Source: Bacillus salipaludis
GTDB lineage: Bacteria; Bacillota; Bacilli; Bacillales_B; DSM-18226
Reading direction: 5' to 3'
DNA length: 64,000 bases
Assembly (NCBI RefSeq): GCF_004358205.1
Contig: NZ_SMYO01000005.1
Coordinates: 425,261 to 489,260, forward strand
A program made the position numbers and the translations under genes. Shown piece after piece: positions 43,705 to 53,153 of this stretch. The notes beneath the pieces were generated by a model, which ran no database searches, had not been told where the DNA came from, and saw only the letters and a program-made list of their open reading frames with translations. The stretch's first letter is position 1. Every line of letters starts with the position of its first letter.

Positions 43705-43707
43705 AAT

Positions 43708-45540
43708 ATGAGACCATTATTAGTTAAAGAAACACCCAAGCCTAATGAGAGCTTATACTCTTTATTTTATAGACTCGCAATAGCTAATTATGCTGACCAT
43801 TTAGGGTCGATGTTAAGACATATTGAAAGAGATATCTATTCAACTAATTGTAATTATTTGGACGAAAATCTTGTTAGAACGCCTGCATTATTGGAATTTG
43901 CAAAAAAGGCGGATATAGAACCCTTCCAATATACATTAAATAAATATAACCATCTGTTGGTCAATTCACTGCAAATCAGTTCTCCTAAAGCTGCTGATTT
44001 TCAGAGTCATCGCGTGTACCAAAAATATGCTACCAAATATTGTCCTGTTTGCATTAAAGAAGATTATTATCACCGACTTGATTGGGATATATCACTGGTT
44101 ACGATGTGCAAAAATCACCAAGTAAAATTAATAGATTGTTGTCCTAATTGTAATAAAAAGATTTTGCTTAATCGATTCATGAGGGATGAATGCAAATGTG
44201 GATTTCATTTTAGTCAAACAAAGGACATTGATTTGGAAGAAAATCATCTAGTCATTCAAGCACAGAAAACCATTCATCAATATTTAAACGGTGGATTGTC
44301 TCAAGAGTTTAACGGGATAGATTTCCAGGCTGAAGATTATTTTTTTCTGTTTTTTAAATTTTGTTGTCTATTTGATTTAAAGGAAGCAAAAAAATTTCCA
44401 TCATTTAGTGGTATTAGTCCAACAAGAAAAATAAACTTCTTAAAACGTAGCTCAGTAAAAAGAAATATAGAAATGATGCGGTTCATAACTGCCCTTGCTC
44501 ATTTTACCACTATTGAACCTGATAAATATTTACCTGAAGTTTTAAGCGTTTTTCATAAAACAAAAAATAAATCTAAAGATTCTTACCATGCTGATTATTT
44601 ACATTTAAAAACGATATTAAATCATAAAATAGGCTACCTATATCAAAATGTATACGACACTTACCTTTTGGAGTCTACTGATGTATATATTAATAAGAAT
44701 ACATTGTTTAAAGGGAACAAGAAGAATAAAAAATATATTACACGGTTGGAAGCTCTAAAATTGCTGAAAACAGAATGGACTACATTACAAAATTTGTGTA
44801 TTTTTGGTTTGTTAAAACTTCACAAATCAGATGTAGGCGATAAAAAAATTTACCTAATTGAAAAAGAAAGTGTTACTGATTATCTGAAAATGAAAAAAGA
44901 ATGCTTAAATATATCAAAACTAATGAATTTTTTAGGTGTGACGTTTCATATGGCAACTGGAATTTTAGAAAAGGAACTTATCCTTGCTCTTCACGGACCG
45001 AAAATAGATGGTTATCCATTGTGGTATATAAAGAGGGAAGAAGCAGAACGATTTTTTCAAAACCTGATTGCTTTGTCAAAAAAGGAATTACTTGAGGTCA
45101 ATTCTAATTGGGTGGATTTAAAAAAAGCAAATATGAACCTAAGACCATTTGAGATAGATAGTGCTACATTAATCGAATTATTGCTAAACGAAGAATTGCC
45201 ATTTGCTACCCTAAAGAACCCAAAGAGTTTAAATGACATTTATATAAATGATAAAGTCCTAGGTTGCTTTATACGTAAGAAAAAACTGGATATAATCGAG
45301 ACTCACGGATTCAAAATAAAAGAGTTACAGAAGGTTTTTAAAGTAGGGGAACCTAAAATTAAACGTTGGATTGATGAAGGGAAAATAAGAATAACATCTA
45401 AACGCAAAAGTTGGACCGGGTGTGAGAGTAAGTATATTTCAGTTGAGGAAACAAAGAAAGTTTTGATGGAGATTAAGGGATGGGATTATATCATTGTTGA
45501 TGAATATATAAATGTCATTTTGTGTAATGACTATTATTAA
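43708..45540 (+). CDS. tniQ: TniQ-family transposon targeting protein, copy 2
   Basis: The N-terminus is typical (PKPNESLYSLFYRLAIANYA, residues 11-30). Zinc ligands are C112, C115, C134, H137, C145 and C148 (YCPVC...MCKNH...CCPNC). The C-terminal half (610 aa in all) has helix-turn-helix-like segments (TRLEALKLLKTEWTTLQNLC, FKIKELQKVFKVGEPKIKRW), as in long TnsD-like proteins that bind a specific target. It starts at ATG 43708 behind GGAGGAAG. Two different TniQ proteins suggest two target routes. Confidence 0.85.
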   Translation: MRPLLVKETPKPNESLYSLFYRLAIANYADHLGSMLRHIERDIYSTNCNYLDENLVRTPALLEFAKKADIEPFQYTLNKYNHLLVNSLQISSPKAADFQSHRVYQKYATKYCPVCIKEDYYHRLDWDISLVTMCKNHQVKLIDCCPNCNKKILLNRFMRDECKCGFHFSQTKDIDLEENHLVIQAQKTIHQYLNGGLSQEFNGIDFQAEDYFFLFFKFCCLFDLKEAKKFPSFSGISPTRKINFLKRSSVKRNIEMMRFITALAHFTTIEPDKYLPEVLSVFHKTKNKSKDSYHADYLHLKTILNHKIGYLYQNVYDTYLLESTDVYINKNTLFKGNKKNKKYITRLEALKLLKTEWTTLQNLCIFGLLKLHKSDVGDKKIYLIEKESVTDYLKMKKECLNISKLMNFLGVTFHMATGILEKELILALHGPKIDGYPLWYIKREEAERFFQNLIALSKKELLEVNSNWVDLKKANMNLRPFEIDSATLIELLLNEELPFATLKNPKSLNDIYINDKVLGCFIRKKKLDIIETHGFKIKELQKVFKVGEPKIKRWIDEGKIRITSKRKSWTGCESKYISVEETKKVLMEIKGWDYIIVDEYINVILCNDYY

Positions 45541-45546
45541 AAATAT

Positions 45547-45583
45547 AAAAGCGAGCATAAAATTTTTTCAAACGCTCGCTTTG
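45547..45583. terminator. Terminator between tniQ2 and gajB
   Basis: AAAAGCGAGC...GCTCGCTTT between convergent genes. Confidence 0.7.
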
Positions 45584-45669
45584 ATTATTAAAGGCGTTGC
45601 AAGTTCTACTAGGAAATAAAATGCGTTATTTATTTAATCAACCTTTGTATATCTTATCACTAACTATTA

Positions 45670-47490
45670 TTAATTTATAAACGTTGAAATATTTTTTTCT
45701 TGACATGCATTATATAATTCAATCCAAAACATCGAAGGTTCTTTCTGATTATATCCATATCCTGATTTCTTCAAATATCTTTTTGACCTTAAAAGATAAC
45801 AAACTCTTTTTGCTCTTGTTAAACAAACAAAGAATAATCTTCGGTCTTCATTTAGCTTATTTGCATCATCCACGTTTTTATAATAAGGAAAAATCCCCTC
45901 TTCCATTCCTAACATGATGACAACTTCGAATTCCAATCCTTTTGAGCTGTGCCTTGTTGAAATGGTCACTTGATTGCTAGGTTTTCCTAGCAATGAAAAC
46001 TGTGTTATATCGTAGAATTTGTATTTTCCCTTTTTAGCGGATTCGAATAAATTATTCAGATATTTCTGTTCCTCCTGGTATTTATCTACACTTTTTACTG
46101 TTTGAATAAGGTTAAGATGCTGGTCTAGAAAAGTTAACCAGTCTAATAAATCTTGCTCATGTTTTTTACTAGCCACAAGGGTGCAATAAAACTTTTTTCT
46201 TAATACAATTAGCTCATCTTCTAAAATATTAGTTGAGAAGTTCCTGGATAATTTAATCCAGAAATCAGATATCTCCGTGAACAGTTTAGATGATGGGTCT
46301 GTTAACCAAGAAGTGCAATCTTTTAACCATAAAACCACATCGCTATTTGCAAAATCAAATTTAGCTAAATAACAAGGGATATTATTTTGCTCCATTATTG
46401 AAGCTAAATTGTTTGCGGCCGCCCCACTATTTACCAACACACATATTTCATCAAAATCAATCCCATCTTTCTTACACTGTGGGATTATTGTATTTATAAC
46501 ATAATCATATTGGCCGGTTAGTTCTCTATCACATGTAATAAAGTGAAACTCTGCTGATTCCCCGTGTCTAGTTCCGGCCTTATATTCACGGTCGTCCACA
46601 TTAAGTGCAATCGAAGAAGCATCGATTATTTCTTGATTACTCCTATAGTTGGTTTTTAAATGGATGGATTCCAGTTCTGGGTTATCGTGTAGTTCTAATA
46701 AAAAGTCAGGGACAGCGCCATTAAAGCTGTAAATTGACTGGTCAGGGTCCCCAACTGCAAAAATTTTAATATTCGTTGTTTGAAGGAGAGCCAATATCAT
46801 TTCATGCATTGGTTTTGCATTATCTTGATATTCATCAATAAGTATCCAAGGAAACTTTGCTTCCAAACATTGGCGAACATATTCCTCACGGACGATAAGT
46901 TCGTTGGAATACTTAATAATTTCAATAAAATCAGTCTTACCTAAATTTCTTAGCCTTTGCTCATAATCTTTTATCGCATCAGTTAAAATTGGATTCGGAG
47001 TAAAAGGAACTTTGCTTATCCCGTTAATGGAATGGCATCTTTCTGTGTCTAATCTTTCCTTTGTATACTCCCATGGGTCTAAATTAAACTTTTCTTGTAT
47101 TGCATTATAAAGACTCGTTTTTTCGCTTTCTGTAATAATATCTAATGGAAGAGGAAAACCATCATCAAACAGGTGGGCGAACGGTTTTAAAATGTAGGCG
47201 ATACAAAATGCATGAACAGTCCCCAAAAAAACGTTATTTCTTTTTTGATATCCCATTTTTTTTATCCTAGAAGTAAATTCCTTAGCCGCCTCTTTACTAA
47301 AAGTAATACAAGCTAATCCTCTTGGTATATCAATCTTTTCGTTTAATAATTTCATTATTTTTAATGTCAATACTGTCGTTTTTCCACTCCCAGGACCTGC
47401 TAGGACAACAGTGCTTGTATTTGATTCAAACGCTTCAAATTGTTCCCTGTCTTTTTCTATTTGCTGAAGTTTTTGTGCATATAATTCCAT
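45670..47490 (-). CDS. gajB: UvrD-like helicase, Gabija GajB type
   Basis: This superfamily 1 helicase (606 aa) has Q-motif/Walker A AGPGSGKT (31-38), LIDEYQDNAKPMHEM (motif II), GDPDQSIYSFNGA (motif III), KTNYRSNQE (motif IV), TRHSSKGLEFEVV (motif V) and FFVCLTRAKRVCYLL (motif VI). Its ATG overlaps the stop of the OLD nuclease gene (TAATG), as in Gabija operons where GajB assists GajA and senses DNA ends. It is somewhat longer than the first described GajB. A general repair role is less likely given the coupling. Confidence 0.8.
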   Translation of the reverse strand: MELYAQKLQQIEKDREQFEAFESNTSTVVLAGPGSGKTTVLTLKIMKLLNEKIDIPRGLACITFSKEAAKEFTSRIKKMGYQKRNNVFLGTVHAFCIAYILKPFAHLFDDGFPLPLDIITESEKTSLYNAIQEKFNLDPWEYTKERLDTERCHSINGISKVPFTPNPILTDAIKDYEQRLRNLGKTDFIEIIKYSNELIVREEYVRQCLEAKFPWILIDEYQDNAKPMHEMILALLQTTNIKIFAVGDPDQSIYSFNGAVPDFLLELHDNPELESIHLKTNYRSNQEIIDASSIALNVDDREYKAGTRHGESAEFHFITCDRELTGQYDYVINTIIPQCKKDGIDFDEICVLVNSGAAANNLASIMEQNNIPCYLAKFDFANSDVVLWLKDCTSWLTDPSSKLFTEISDFWIKLSRNFSTNILEDELIVLRKKFYCTLVASKKHEQDLLDWLTFLDQHLNLIQTVKSVDKYQEEQKYLNNLFESAKKGKYKFYDITQFSLLGKPSNQVTISTRHSSKGLEFEVVIMLGMEEGIFPYYKNVDDANKLNEDRRLFFVCLTRAKRVCYLLRSKRYLKKSGYGYNQKEPSMFWIELYNACQEKNISTFIN

Positions 47491-49490
47491 TAGATATCAT
47501 CTACTTTTTTGTATATAGTTTCGATTGCCTCTTTTATATAGTTAGGTATATGATTCATGTTACAATCAATAGAGAATTGTTGAGCGAAGCGCCCTTTACC
47601 AATACCAGAATTGCTGCTTTCAATTTTTGCAAGGCAGGAGACAAAATCCCCGTTATTAAATGCTTTTTTAAAATTCTCCTTTTGTTGCTTTTTACCTAAT
47701 GTGAGGTCATTGAATAATTTAATAATGATTTCTTTATCTTTTTCAGTAACCGTTTTTTTGAAAATATCAATTTCCATTGTGTACATACCAATAAAAAAAC
47801 CATAATTCTTAAAAAAGATATCCTGTGATGGGTAATCTTTTGGAACTTTACTTGGTATTACTTTGTTTGTTTCAATTAATAGTTTTGCAACTCTGTCGTT
47901 CCCATCGTATCCGAACCTAGTATGAGCATCAATTGCCATTTTCCCAAAAATTTTTTTATCCTTCCCATCTTCTTTACCAACAAAGTAGTAATCCCCATCA
48001 GTTACTACCACATGAGGAATGCCCAATGCATCTAAAAACTGAACATAAGGCTTAAAATTCGTGGAGCTGATATTACAGCAGATAATCCCTTTAATATCTA
48101 ACGGCATTCCTAACTTCTCAGCAAAACTAGGAATTAGGTATTCCTCTGCATCACCTTCCACTAAAATAACGCCTTTACCAAAGTAAATTTCTCCTCTTTT
48201 TACATCAACAAAACGTTCCAAATCTTTCTGATTACGTTCCTCTAGCTTTAGAGAGGCTGTAGTATTGACTTCGGTACCCTTTGTTGAATATCTCATATGA
48301 ACAATGGAGTCGATAGGAGCTACAGATGTTATGAAAGGTGAATGTGTGGTCATTAGTAATGATGTATTTTGCTTCATTACATCTTTATAAATGATTCGCT
48401 GAAGAGCAGGGTGTAAGTGGGACTCAGGTTCTTCAATTGCTAAAATAGTAACACCCTTATTTGACGAATGATTATCCATAAATTCATATAATTTTTTTCG
48501 TTTGATAGTGGTTATGTTCTTTTTTAGTATATATTTGTCTTTTTTATGATTTTTCTTATAGCATTCCAGTATGATTTCATGTCCGGCTTCCTGGAGTAAC
48601 TCTTCAAATCTTTCCATTTTTAAAATCGAAGGAATAGTTTTATCTTCAAGGGAGAGCAGGATTAATGAAATATAAAGGATATTATTTAATCCAAGACTTG
48701 TATCGCTTGTAGGTCGTTTTGCACTAGACCCAATCATAAGCTTCAAAGTATTTAATAATCTGTTCGGGTCGACATCAATGGTTTCTAATGACACTGCTGC
48801 GTCTACTTGTGTCCCTATAATATCCGAATATCTTTTATTGATATTTTTGGTTAAGTCCAGTAATTCATCAATGGACAACACCTCATCGCTTTTTTCTTTT
48901 AATTCTTTTGCAATAAATTGAAGTTCTTCCTTATTGATTTCATATTGTTTTATCAATTGATTAACCGGAGACCTTCTAGTATTCCTCATCTCAGATTCTA
49001 CATCACGTATAGCAGGAATTACTTTAATATTTAAGTAACGGCGAAGAAATGGAGTAAAGGCATTATCAACGTCATTTCCTTGATAGATACGATACATGTA
49101 CTGATATTTGCCATTTACCTTTTTGACAGGGTAATATTCGTAAGTAAAACGTAACGTTTTGGGAGAAGTTGAAACGGTAGCATCACATAATGTGGATAAG
49201 ATGGTTTTGTTATGTTCATATCCTTGAATTTCTATCATGACTTCAATTTTTTCACCGTTTTCCATCGGATTATTTAGTCCCTCGTAGAAGTCTGATTCCA
49301 ACAAAAAACGGTCTTCATCTGATAGTTGTGGGTCAAGAATAAGTTGTATTGCCCTTAAAAAATTTGTTTTTCCAACGTTATTTTCACCAATAATTATTTG
49401 TTTGTGATTTAAATTCACATCTATTTCATTATAATTTCGGAAATTCTTTATTTTAACTCGGGATATAAAAGGAGAATTAGGCGAATACAT
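47490..49490 (-). CDS. gajA: OLD-family ATPase/TOPRIM nuclease, Gabija GajA type
   Basis: The N-terminal ABC-type ATPase has Walker A GENNVGKT (35-42), the Walker B segment ILAIEEPESHLHP and the H-loop TTHSP. The C-terminal TOPRIM has VILVEGDAEEYLIP (acidic EGxxE) and VVVTDGDYY. Together with a coupled UvrD gene this defines a class 2 OLD/Gabija pair. GajA nicks or cuts DNA during phage infection when nucleotide levels fall. GGAGG lies inside the first ATG codon region (49505), so ATG 49490 (MYSPNSPFISRVKIKNFRN) is the better start. It gives 666 aa, longer than the founding member. Confidence 0.8.
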   Translation of the reverse strand: MYSPNSPFISRVKIKNFRNYNEIDVNLNHKQIIIGENNVGKTNFLRAIQLILDPQLSDEDRFLLESDFYEGLNNPMENGEKIEVMIEIQGYEHNKTILSTLCDATVSTSPKTLRFTYEYYPVKKVNGKYQYMYRIYQGNDVDNAFTPFLRRYLNIKVIPAIRDVESEMRNTRRSPVNQLIKQYEINKEELQFIAKELKEKSDEVLSIDELLDLTKNINKRYSDIIGTQVDAAVSLETIDVDPNRLLNTLKLMIGSSAKRPTSDTSLGLNNILYISLILLSLEDKTIPSILKMERFEELLQEAGHEIILECYKKNHKKDKYILKKNITTIKRKKLYEFMDNHSSNKGVTILAIEEPESHLHPALQRIIYKDVMKQNTSLLMTTHSPFITSVAPIDSIVHMRYSTKGTEVNTTASLKLEERNQKDLERFVDVKRGEIYFGKGVILVEGDAEEYLIPSFAEKLGMPLDIKGIICCNISSTNFKPYVQFLDALGIPHVVVTDGDYYFVGKEDGKDKKIFGKMAIDAHTRFGYDGNDRVAKLLIETNKVIPSKVPKDYPSQDIFFKNYGFFIGMYTMEIDIFKKTVTEKDKEIIIKLFNDLTLGKKQQKENFKKAFNNGDFVSCLAKIESSNSGIGKGRFAQQFSIDCNMNHIPNYIKEAIETIYKKVDDI

Positions 49491-49633
49491 TATCATGACC
49501 TCCATATTTCTACAAAATCTACCATAATTTTATATGAATCTAAATGATTAGACAATATGAACTACTATTAATCCTTATATTAGTAGAAAATATATTATAA
49601 TATAAATAATTAGTAATGGCAGGAGGAAGTCAT

Positions 49634-50737
49634 TTGAAAGTAAAAATTGGTCGAAATGAACCTTGTCCATGTGGTTCTACGAAAAAATATAAAAATTGTT
49701 GTATTGATAAACAGGATACTTCGTCGATTAATATCAGTGATGATATGGAATTAAAAAAAGGGCTGGATAAATTAATGAAGGATAGTCGGATTAAACAATG
49801 CCTACATCCTCAGCAAAATGAATGTTCTGAAGATATCATCAAAGCCCATTCCATTCAAAACAATGGAATTCTTTCGAAACTTTCCGATAACGGAAAGTTA
49901 ATCGTAATTAAACCAACTGTTAGCAAAGAAGGAATTTCATTTGGAACTGAGTATAAGGGGAGGAAAATTGCTAGTACCTTTACTGGTTTCTGCGGTAAAC
50001 ATGATAAGATTTTTTCTGAAATAGAAAACAAACCTTTTAAAGGTGAGGCTAAGCAAAACTTTTTACTTGCGTATAGGGCTTTTGCTTTTGAAGCTCATAA
50101 AAAAGCTGAGGCACTTAATGTTTTTAGGGGTACTGTTTCTCAAAAGCCTAGCATATTAAAAACTGAAGAATTCCTTACCCAATATAGAAGTTACCAGGCT
50201 GCTATTGTAGACATTGAACATCAGAAAAAAATATTTGACCAAGCTATTTTAACAGATGATTATAGTGTAGTTGAATCTTACATTGTAGAAATGGGAGCAG
50301 AAGCTAATATTGCGGTTTGTTCTTCTGTGCATTTAGAGTATGACTTGTTAGGGAATCCTTTAAATGATGTTACATCTTTAAATACTGATGAAACGTTAAA
50401 ACCGCTAATGTTTAATTTGTTTCCTCAGGATGGTAAAACATTTGCAGTTTTATCATGGATGAGCGAAGATAATGAATTTTTCAAGGAATTCATTAATCAA
50501 CTAAGACAGTTGGATAAAAACAGCTTATTGCAGTACCTCAATAACTTTATCGTAAGTTATATTGAAAATTTTTATATTAATCCTACATATTGGGATACCT
50601 TTAGCACCACAGAAAAAAATGCTCTTTATCGTTACTTTAAAGAGGATGTCACGCTTATGAGATTTCATCAAAAAAGAAATTTAATGAAAAGTAGCAAATT
50701 TGATTTATTTAAGAATTTAAAGGAACAAGTGATTTAA
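49634..50737 (+). CDS. SEC-C motif protein divergent from Gabija
   Basis: AGGAGG at 49621-49626 fits TTG 49634 (MKVKIGRNEPCPCGSTKKY). The SEC-C zinc motif has C11, C13, C22 and C23. Downstream, CLHPQQNECSEDIIKAHSIQ and ASTFTGFCGKHDKIFSEIE place two Cys, a His and a Cys-x-x-His in an order that could form a treble-clef or degenerate HNH-like site. The C-terminal 150 residues are helical. It shares a 143-nt divergent promoter region with gajAB and is a candidate accessory or independent defence gene. No nuclease activity is proven by the sequence. Confidence 0.65.
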   Translation: MKVKIGRNEPCPCGSTKKYKNCCIDKQDTSSINISDDMELKKGLDKLMKDSRIKQCLHPQQNECSEDIIKAHSIQNNGILSKLSDNGKLIVIKPTVSKEGISFGTEYKGRKIASTFTGFCGKHDKIFSEIENKPFKGEAKQNFLLAYRAFAFEAHKKAEALNVFRGTVSQKPSILKTEEFLTQYRSYQAAIVDIEHQKKIFDQAILTDDYSVVESYIVEMGAEANIAVCSSVHLEYDLLGNPLNDVTSLNTDETLKPLMFNLFPQDGKTFAVLSWMSEDNEFFKEFINQLRQLDKNSLLQYLNNFIVSYIENFYINPTYWDTFSTTEKNALYRYFKEDVTLMRFHQKRNLMKSSKFDLFKNLKEQVI

Positions 50738-50745
50738 AATATCTA

Positions 50746-50776
50746 AGACTAGGCTAAATAACGCTTGGTCTTTTTA
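50746..50776 (+). terminator. Terminator of the SEC-C gene
   Basis: AGACTAGGC pairs with GCTTGGTCT (two G-T), followed by TTTTT. Confidence 0.7.
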
Positions 50777-51398
50777 TTTTACGAAATATTTTGTATTGAT
50801 TGCTTTTTCACCTAAAAGAAGAGAAACATGTTCAATTAACTTTTCTCCTTTATTTTAATTTAGATATATTATTAAATTAACAATTAATAACGTTATTGTA
50901 AACTACCAAAAATAGAATTTTTTTCTATATGCCATTAAGGGGCTAGTTTCGTACTCAGATTATCGTGAAAATTATTAAATAGTAGGCTCTGTTAATGAAT
51001 CGAAACAAAATGTTTTAAGCAAAATCAATTGAATTTCAACCCGCTGAATTATGAGTTATTAAATAACGAACTGTCTGCGTTTCTGTAATAAACGGGAACG
51101 CTTTTTTGTATTGTACTAAAAGAGCGTGTTGGAGGAGGCGTAATACAGGAAGACATGCAGATTCTCAGAATGGGTTGATATGGCGTATTACAGCTCCTTT
51201 GTCACCAAACTAGAATCAATAGAAGGTAAAATAATAAGTTAATGTGAATTAATATGATATTAGTAATTTAGAAGTGGGAAATTGTACTGATGTTGGATAT
51301 AATTGGTATGTTGTAAGTTTCGTAGAAGAGAATTTCTTAATAAAAGATAGGGTAAATAGGTTCCTATTTTGAACTATTATTGGAAAGGATAACAGTAA
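50777..51398. other. Gene-free stretch that probably contains the right transposon boundary
   Basis: Recurring host-type elements resume at 51077 (family A terminator), so the right end of the mobile segment may lie between 50777 and 51076. I found no clear TGT/ACA inverted end or target duplication matching 34499. No gene is visible. Confidence 0.4.
51077..51107 (+). terminator. Repeated terminator, family A, copy 2
   Basis: GCGTTTC...GGAACGC plus T run. The upstream gene it once served is not present. Confidence 0.8.
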
Positions 51399-51917
51399 AT
51401 GGAATTGGTGAAAAAAGGATTATTTCTATTTTTTTGTTTTAGTTGTATGCTTGGAATGCTTTTTGTAGTTGTTGTTAAATATTTTGATGAAAAAGAAAAA
51501 GCTGAGCAATTAAAACATCCATTGAATAGTGAAATTGTAGCAAGGATTCCCCAACAATTCATGCTTCAAAAATGGAATGGAAAAACATATGAGATTTTAA
51601 AAAAAACCTCCAACCGTGATGAAATTTATAAAGTAGAAAATAAACTACAAAATGTTAAATCCAAAGCTAAAGAAATGACGATACCTCCAGATTATAAAAT
51701 TGAAATAAAGTGGGTAAATGACATTCAAAAGTATGTTAGACCTACTGGTTCTACAGATGTCCATTTTGTTGGAGAAGATAAAAAAACTAAAATTGATAAA
51801 TATCTAGTCTGGGTTGATAAAGATAGTTTAAAGGTAATTAAGGATGGAAAGACAAATCAAAATGTTTTTCTGTCAAATGAAGAGTCTGAATCTTTGTATA
51901 AAATTTTAACAGAATAA
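51399..51917 (+). CDS. Membrane-anchored hypothetical protein, 172 aa
   Basis: An N-terminal helix (LFLFFCFSCMLGMLFVVVV) anchors a polar domain with NVKSKAKEMTIPPDYKIEIK and DKYLVWVDKDSLKVIKDGKT. AAAGGATAAC precedes the ATG. No family was recognised. A GGGCTTGG...CCAAGTGC terminator follows. Confidence 0.6.
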   Translation: MELVKKGLFLFFCFSCMLGMLFVVVVKYFDEKEKAEQLKHPLNSEIVARIPQQFMLQKWNGKTYEILKKTSNRDEIYKVENKLQNVKSKAKEMTIPPDYKIEIKWVNDIQKYVRPTGSTDVHFVGEDKKTKIDKYLVWVDKDSLKVIKDGKTNQNVFLSNEESESLYKILTE

Positions 51918-51943
51918 ATTGTATTAACCCAGTACAGCAATAA

Positions 51944-51974
51944 GGGGCTTGGAATTCTCCAAGTGCTTTTTTAT
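51944..51974 (+). terminator. Terminator
   Basis: GGGCTTGG-AATTCT-CCAAGTGC followed by TTTTTT. Confidence 0.7.
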
Positions 51975-52048
51975 GTAAATTAGGATGGGGAGGGTTTAAG
52001 TTTGTTCTACCTCCCTTTCCCCAACCTTCACAGTTTTTCGTGAAGTAA

Positions 52049-52285
52049 TTGGATTATTATGGTAACGCTTTAAAGGTAGAAGGGGATTGGTTATGGCAAA
52101 GTTTATTAGCATTTTGCGTAACTTTAATGGTGAGTGTGATTTACTTTTTCATTTTTTTTAGTGTATTTGATGGCGGAAATCCTGCCGAAACAGCGATTTA
52201 TACAATCGGAACAATAACTGTAATACTTCTATCATTTTTGATTACATTAATATTCTATTTAATAGAATTGGTTCAAAGGAAATAG
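52049..52285 (+). CDS. Two-helix membrane protein, 78 aa
   Basis: Helices at about residues 17-38 and 50-74 (SLLAFCVTLMVSVIYFFIFF, AIYTIGTITVILLSFLITLI) dominate the product. The start (TTG 52049) has a weak ribosome-binding site. A family A terminator starts 9 nt after the stop, so gene plus terminator look like one cassette. Confidence 0.5.
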   Translation: MDYYGNALKVEGDWLWQSLLAFCVTLMVSVIYFFIFFSVFDGGNPAETAIYTIGTITVILLSFLITLIFYLIELVQRK

Positions 52286-52294
52286 TAGCGTTTT

Positions 52295-52326
52295 GCGTTT
52301 CTGTAATAAACAGGAACGCTTTTTTT
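52295..52326 (+). terminator. Repeated terminator, family A, copy 3
   Basis: GCGTTTC...GGAACGC plus T run. Confidence 0.85.
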
Positions 52327-52401
52327 GTTGTTGGGGTAAAGGTTATTTTTAGGGATGACTTCCTTTTTGTAGGCGAAGACTATTTAAAAAAGGTTAAGGG
52401 T

Positions 52402-52959
52402 GTGTGGCAAGTGCGTAGAAAGATATGTTTAATGTTTTCATTAATCTGTACGGTTATTTTATCTGCTAGTGACCTGGTGTTTGCAAAAACCATTGATAGA
52501 CCTCTTACAACTGAGGAATGTTATATTAAAATGGGTTATAAATCTGTTGAAGAAGCAGTCAAGGACTTTGAAAATCATTTTAAGGAAGATGTAAGGCTTC
52601 CATCTATGAAGCCTTCTATTCCTTTCAACCTTCAATTTGGGAAATTTCATGAAGATAAAGCGTATAACACAAATGATTATCTGGATATACAGTTTATGCA
52701 CAAAAAATTACTAGGAAATAATTTCACAATTAATATTCGAACTCTTGAGAATAAACTTGTTTTTAAGGAAAAACCTGGTCAAAAACTGTATACACTTAAA
52801 AATGGACAAAAGGCTCTTTATTTTGAACATCGATTTTCATCTAATTTTCTTGTTTTTGAAAGTGACCATTGGCAATATATGTTTGGAATCGACAAAAGAG
52901 TGTCCGACAAAGTTACTCCAGAAGTATTAGTTGAAATCGCTAATTCCATTCCCGAATAG
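52402..52959 (+). CDS. Exported hypothetical protein, paralogue of 54462
   Basis: A signal peptide (KICLMFSLICTVILSASDLVFA) precedes a domain with ECYIKMGYKSVEEAVKDFEN and an end DKRVSDKVTPEVLVEIANSI. The ending and the mid-block F.FE.. WQY are shared with the protein at 54462-55007. The start may be GTG 52402 or GTG 52411. It is followed by a family B terminator, as is its paralogue. Function unknown; the C-terminal pattern resembles DUF4367-type domains. Confidence 0.65.
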   Translation: MWQVRRKICLMFSLICTVILSASDLVFAKTIDRPLTTEECYIKMGYKSVEEAVKDFENHFKEDVRLPSMKPSIPFNLQFGKFHEDKAYNTNDYLDIQFMHKKLLGNNFTINIRTLENKLVFKEKPGQKLYTLKNGQKALYFEHRFSSNFLVFESDHWQYMFGIDKRVSDKVTPEVLVEIANSIPE

Positions 52960-52975
52960 GAAGGGACATTAAATG

Positions 52976-53006
52976 AGCATTGGTTAATCACAGCCAATGC
53001 TTTTTA
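52976..53006 (+). terminator. Repeated terminator, family B, copy 2
   Basis: AGCATTGG...CCAATGCT plus T run, 17 nt after a stop codon. Confidence 0.85.
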
Positions 53007-53153
53007 TTCCCATTTAAATAGTATTCCTTTATCAGAAGCTTAGTGGAAACGGGACACCCACAGATGTTCTGAATGGCTTTAGGAGGCGTTTTAAAAAGGA
53101 ATTTTTAAGGATGTTAAAGAATAAAATGGGGTAAGAAAATTATGGGGATATAA

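Larger units (their letters stand above)
43200..43707. other. Intergenic stretch before tniQ copy 2
   Basis: A long hairpin terminator (AAAGAGCCAAA...TTTTTGGCTCTTTTT, 43272-43330) ends the DUF4352 gene. The rest is very AT-rich and ends in the ribosome-binding-site hairpin at 43652-43704. Confidence 0.5.

Noticed and set aside
36600..45600. CRISPR array or Cas genes that would make this a CRISPR-associated transposon
   Set aside because: No regularly spaced repeats or Cas-like proteins are present; the two TniQ proteins are long TnsD-like forms.
49541..49570. GATTAGACAATATGAA as a right transposon end matching the left end at 34499
   Set aside because: It matches only about 8 bases of the expected inverted end, has no target duplication, and would split the gajA and SEC-C promoter region.
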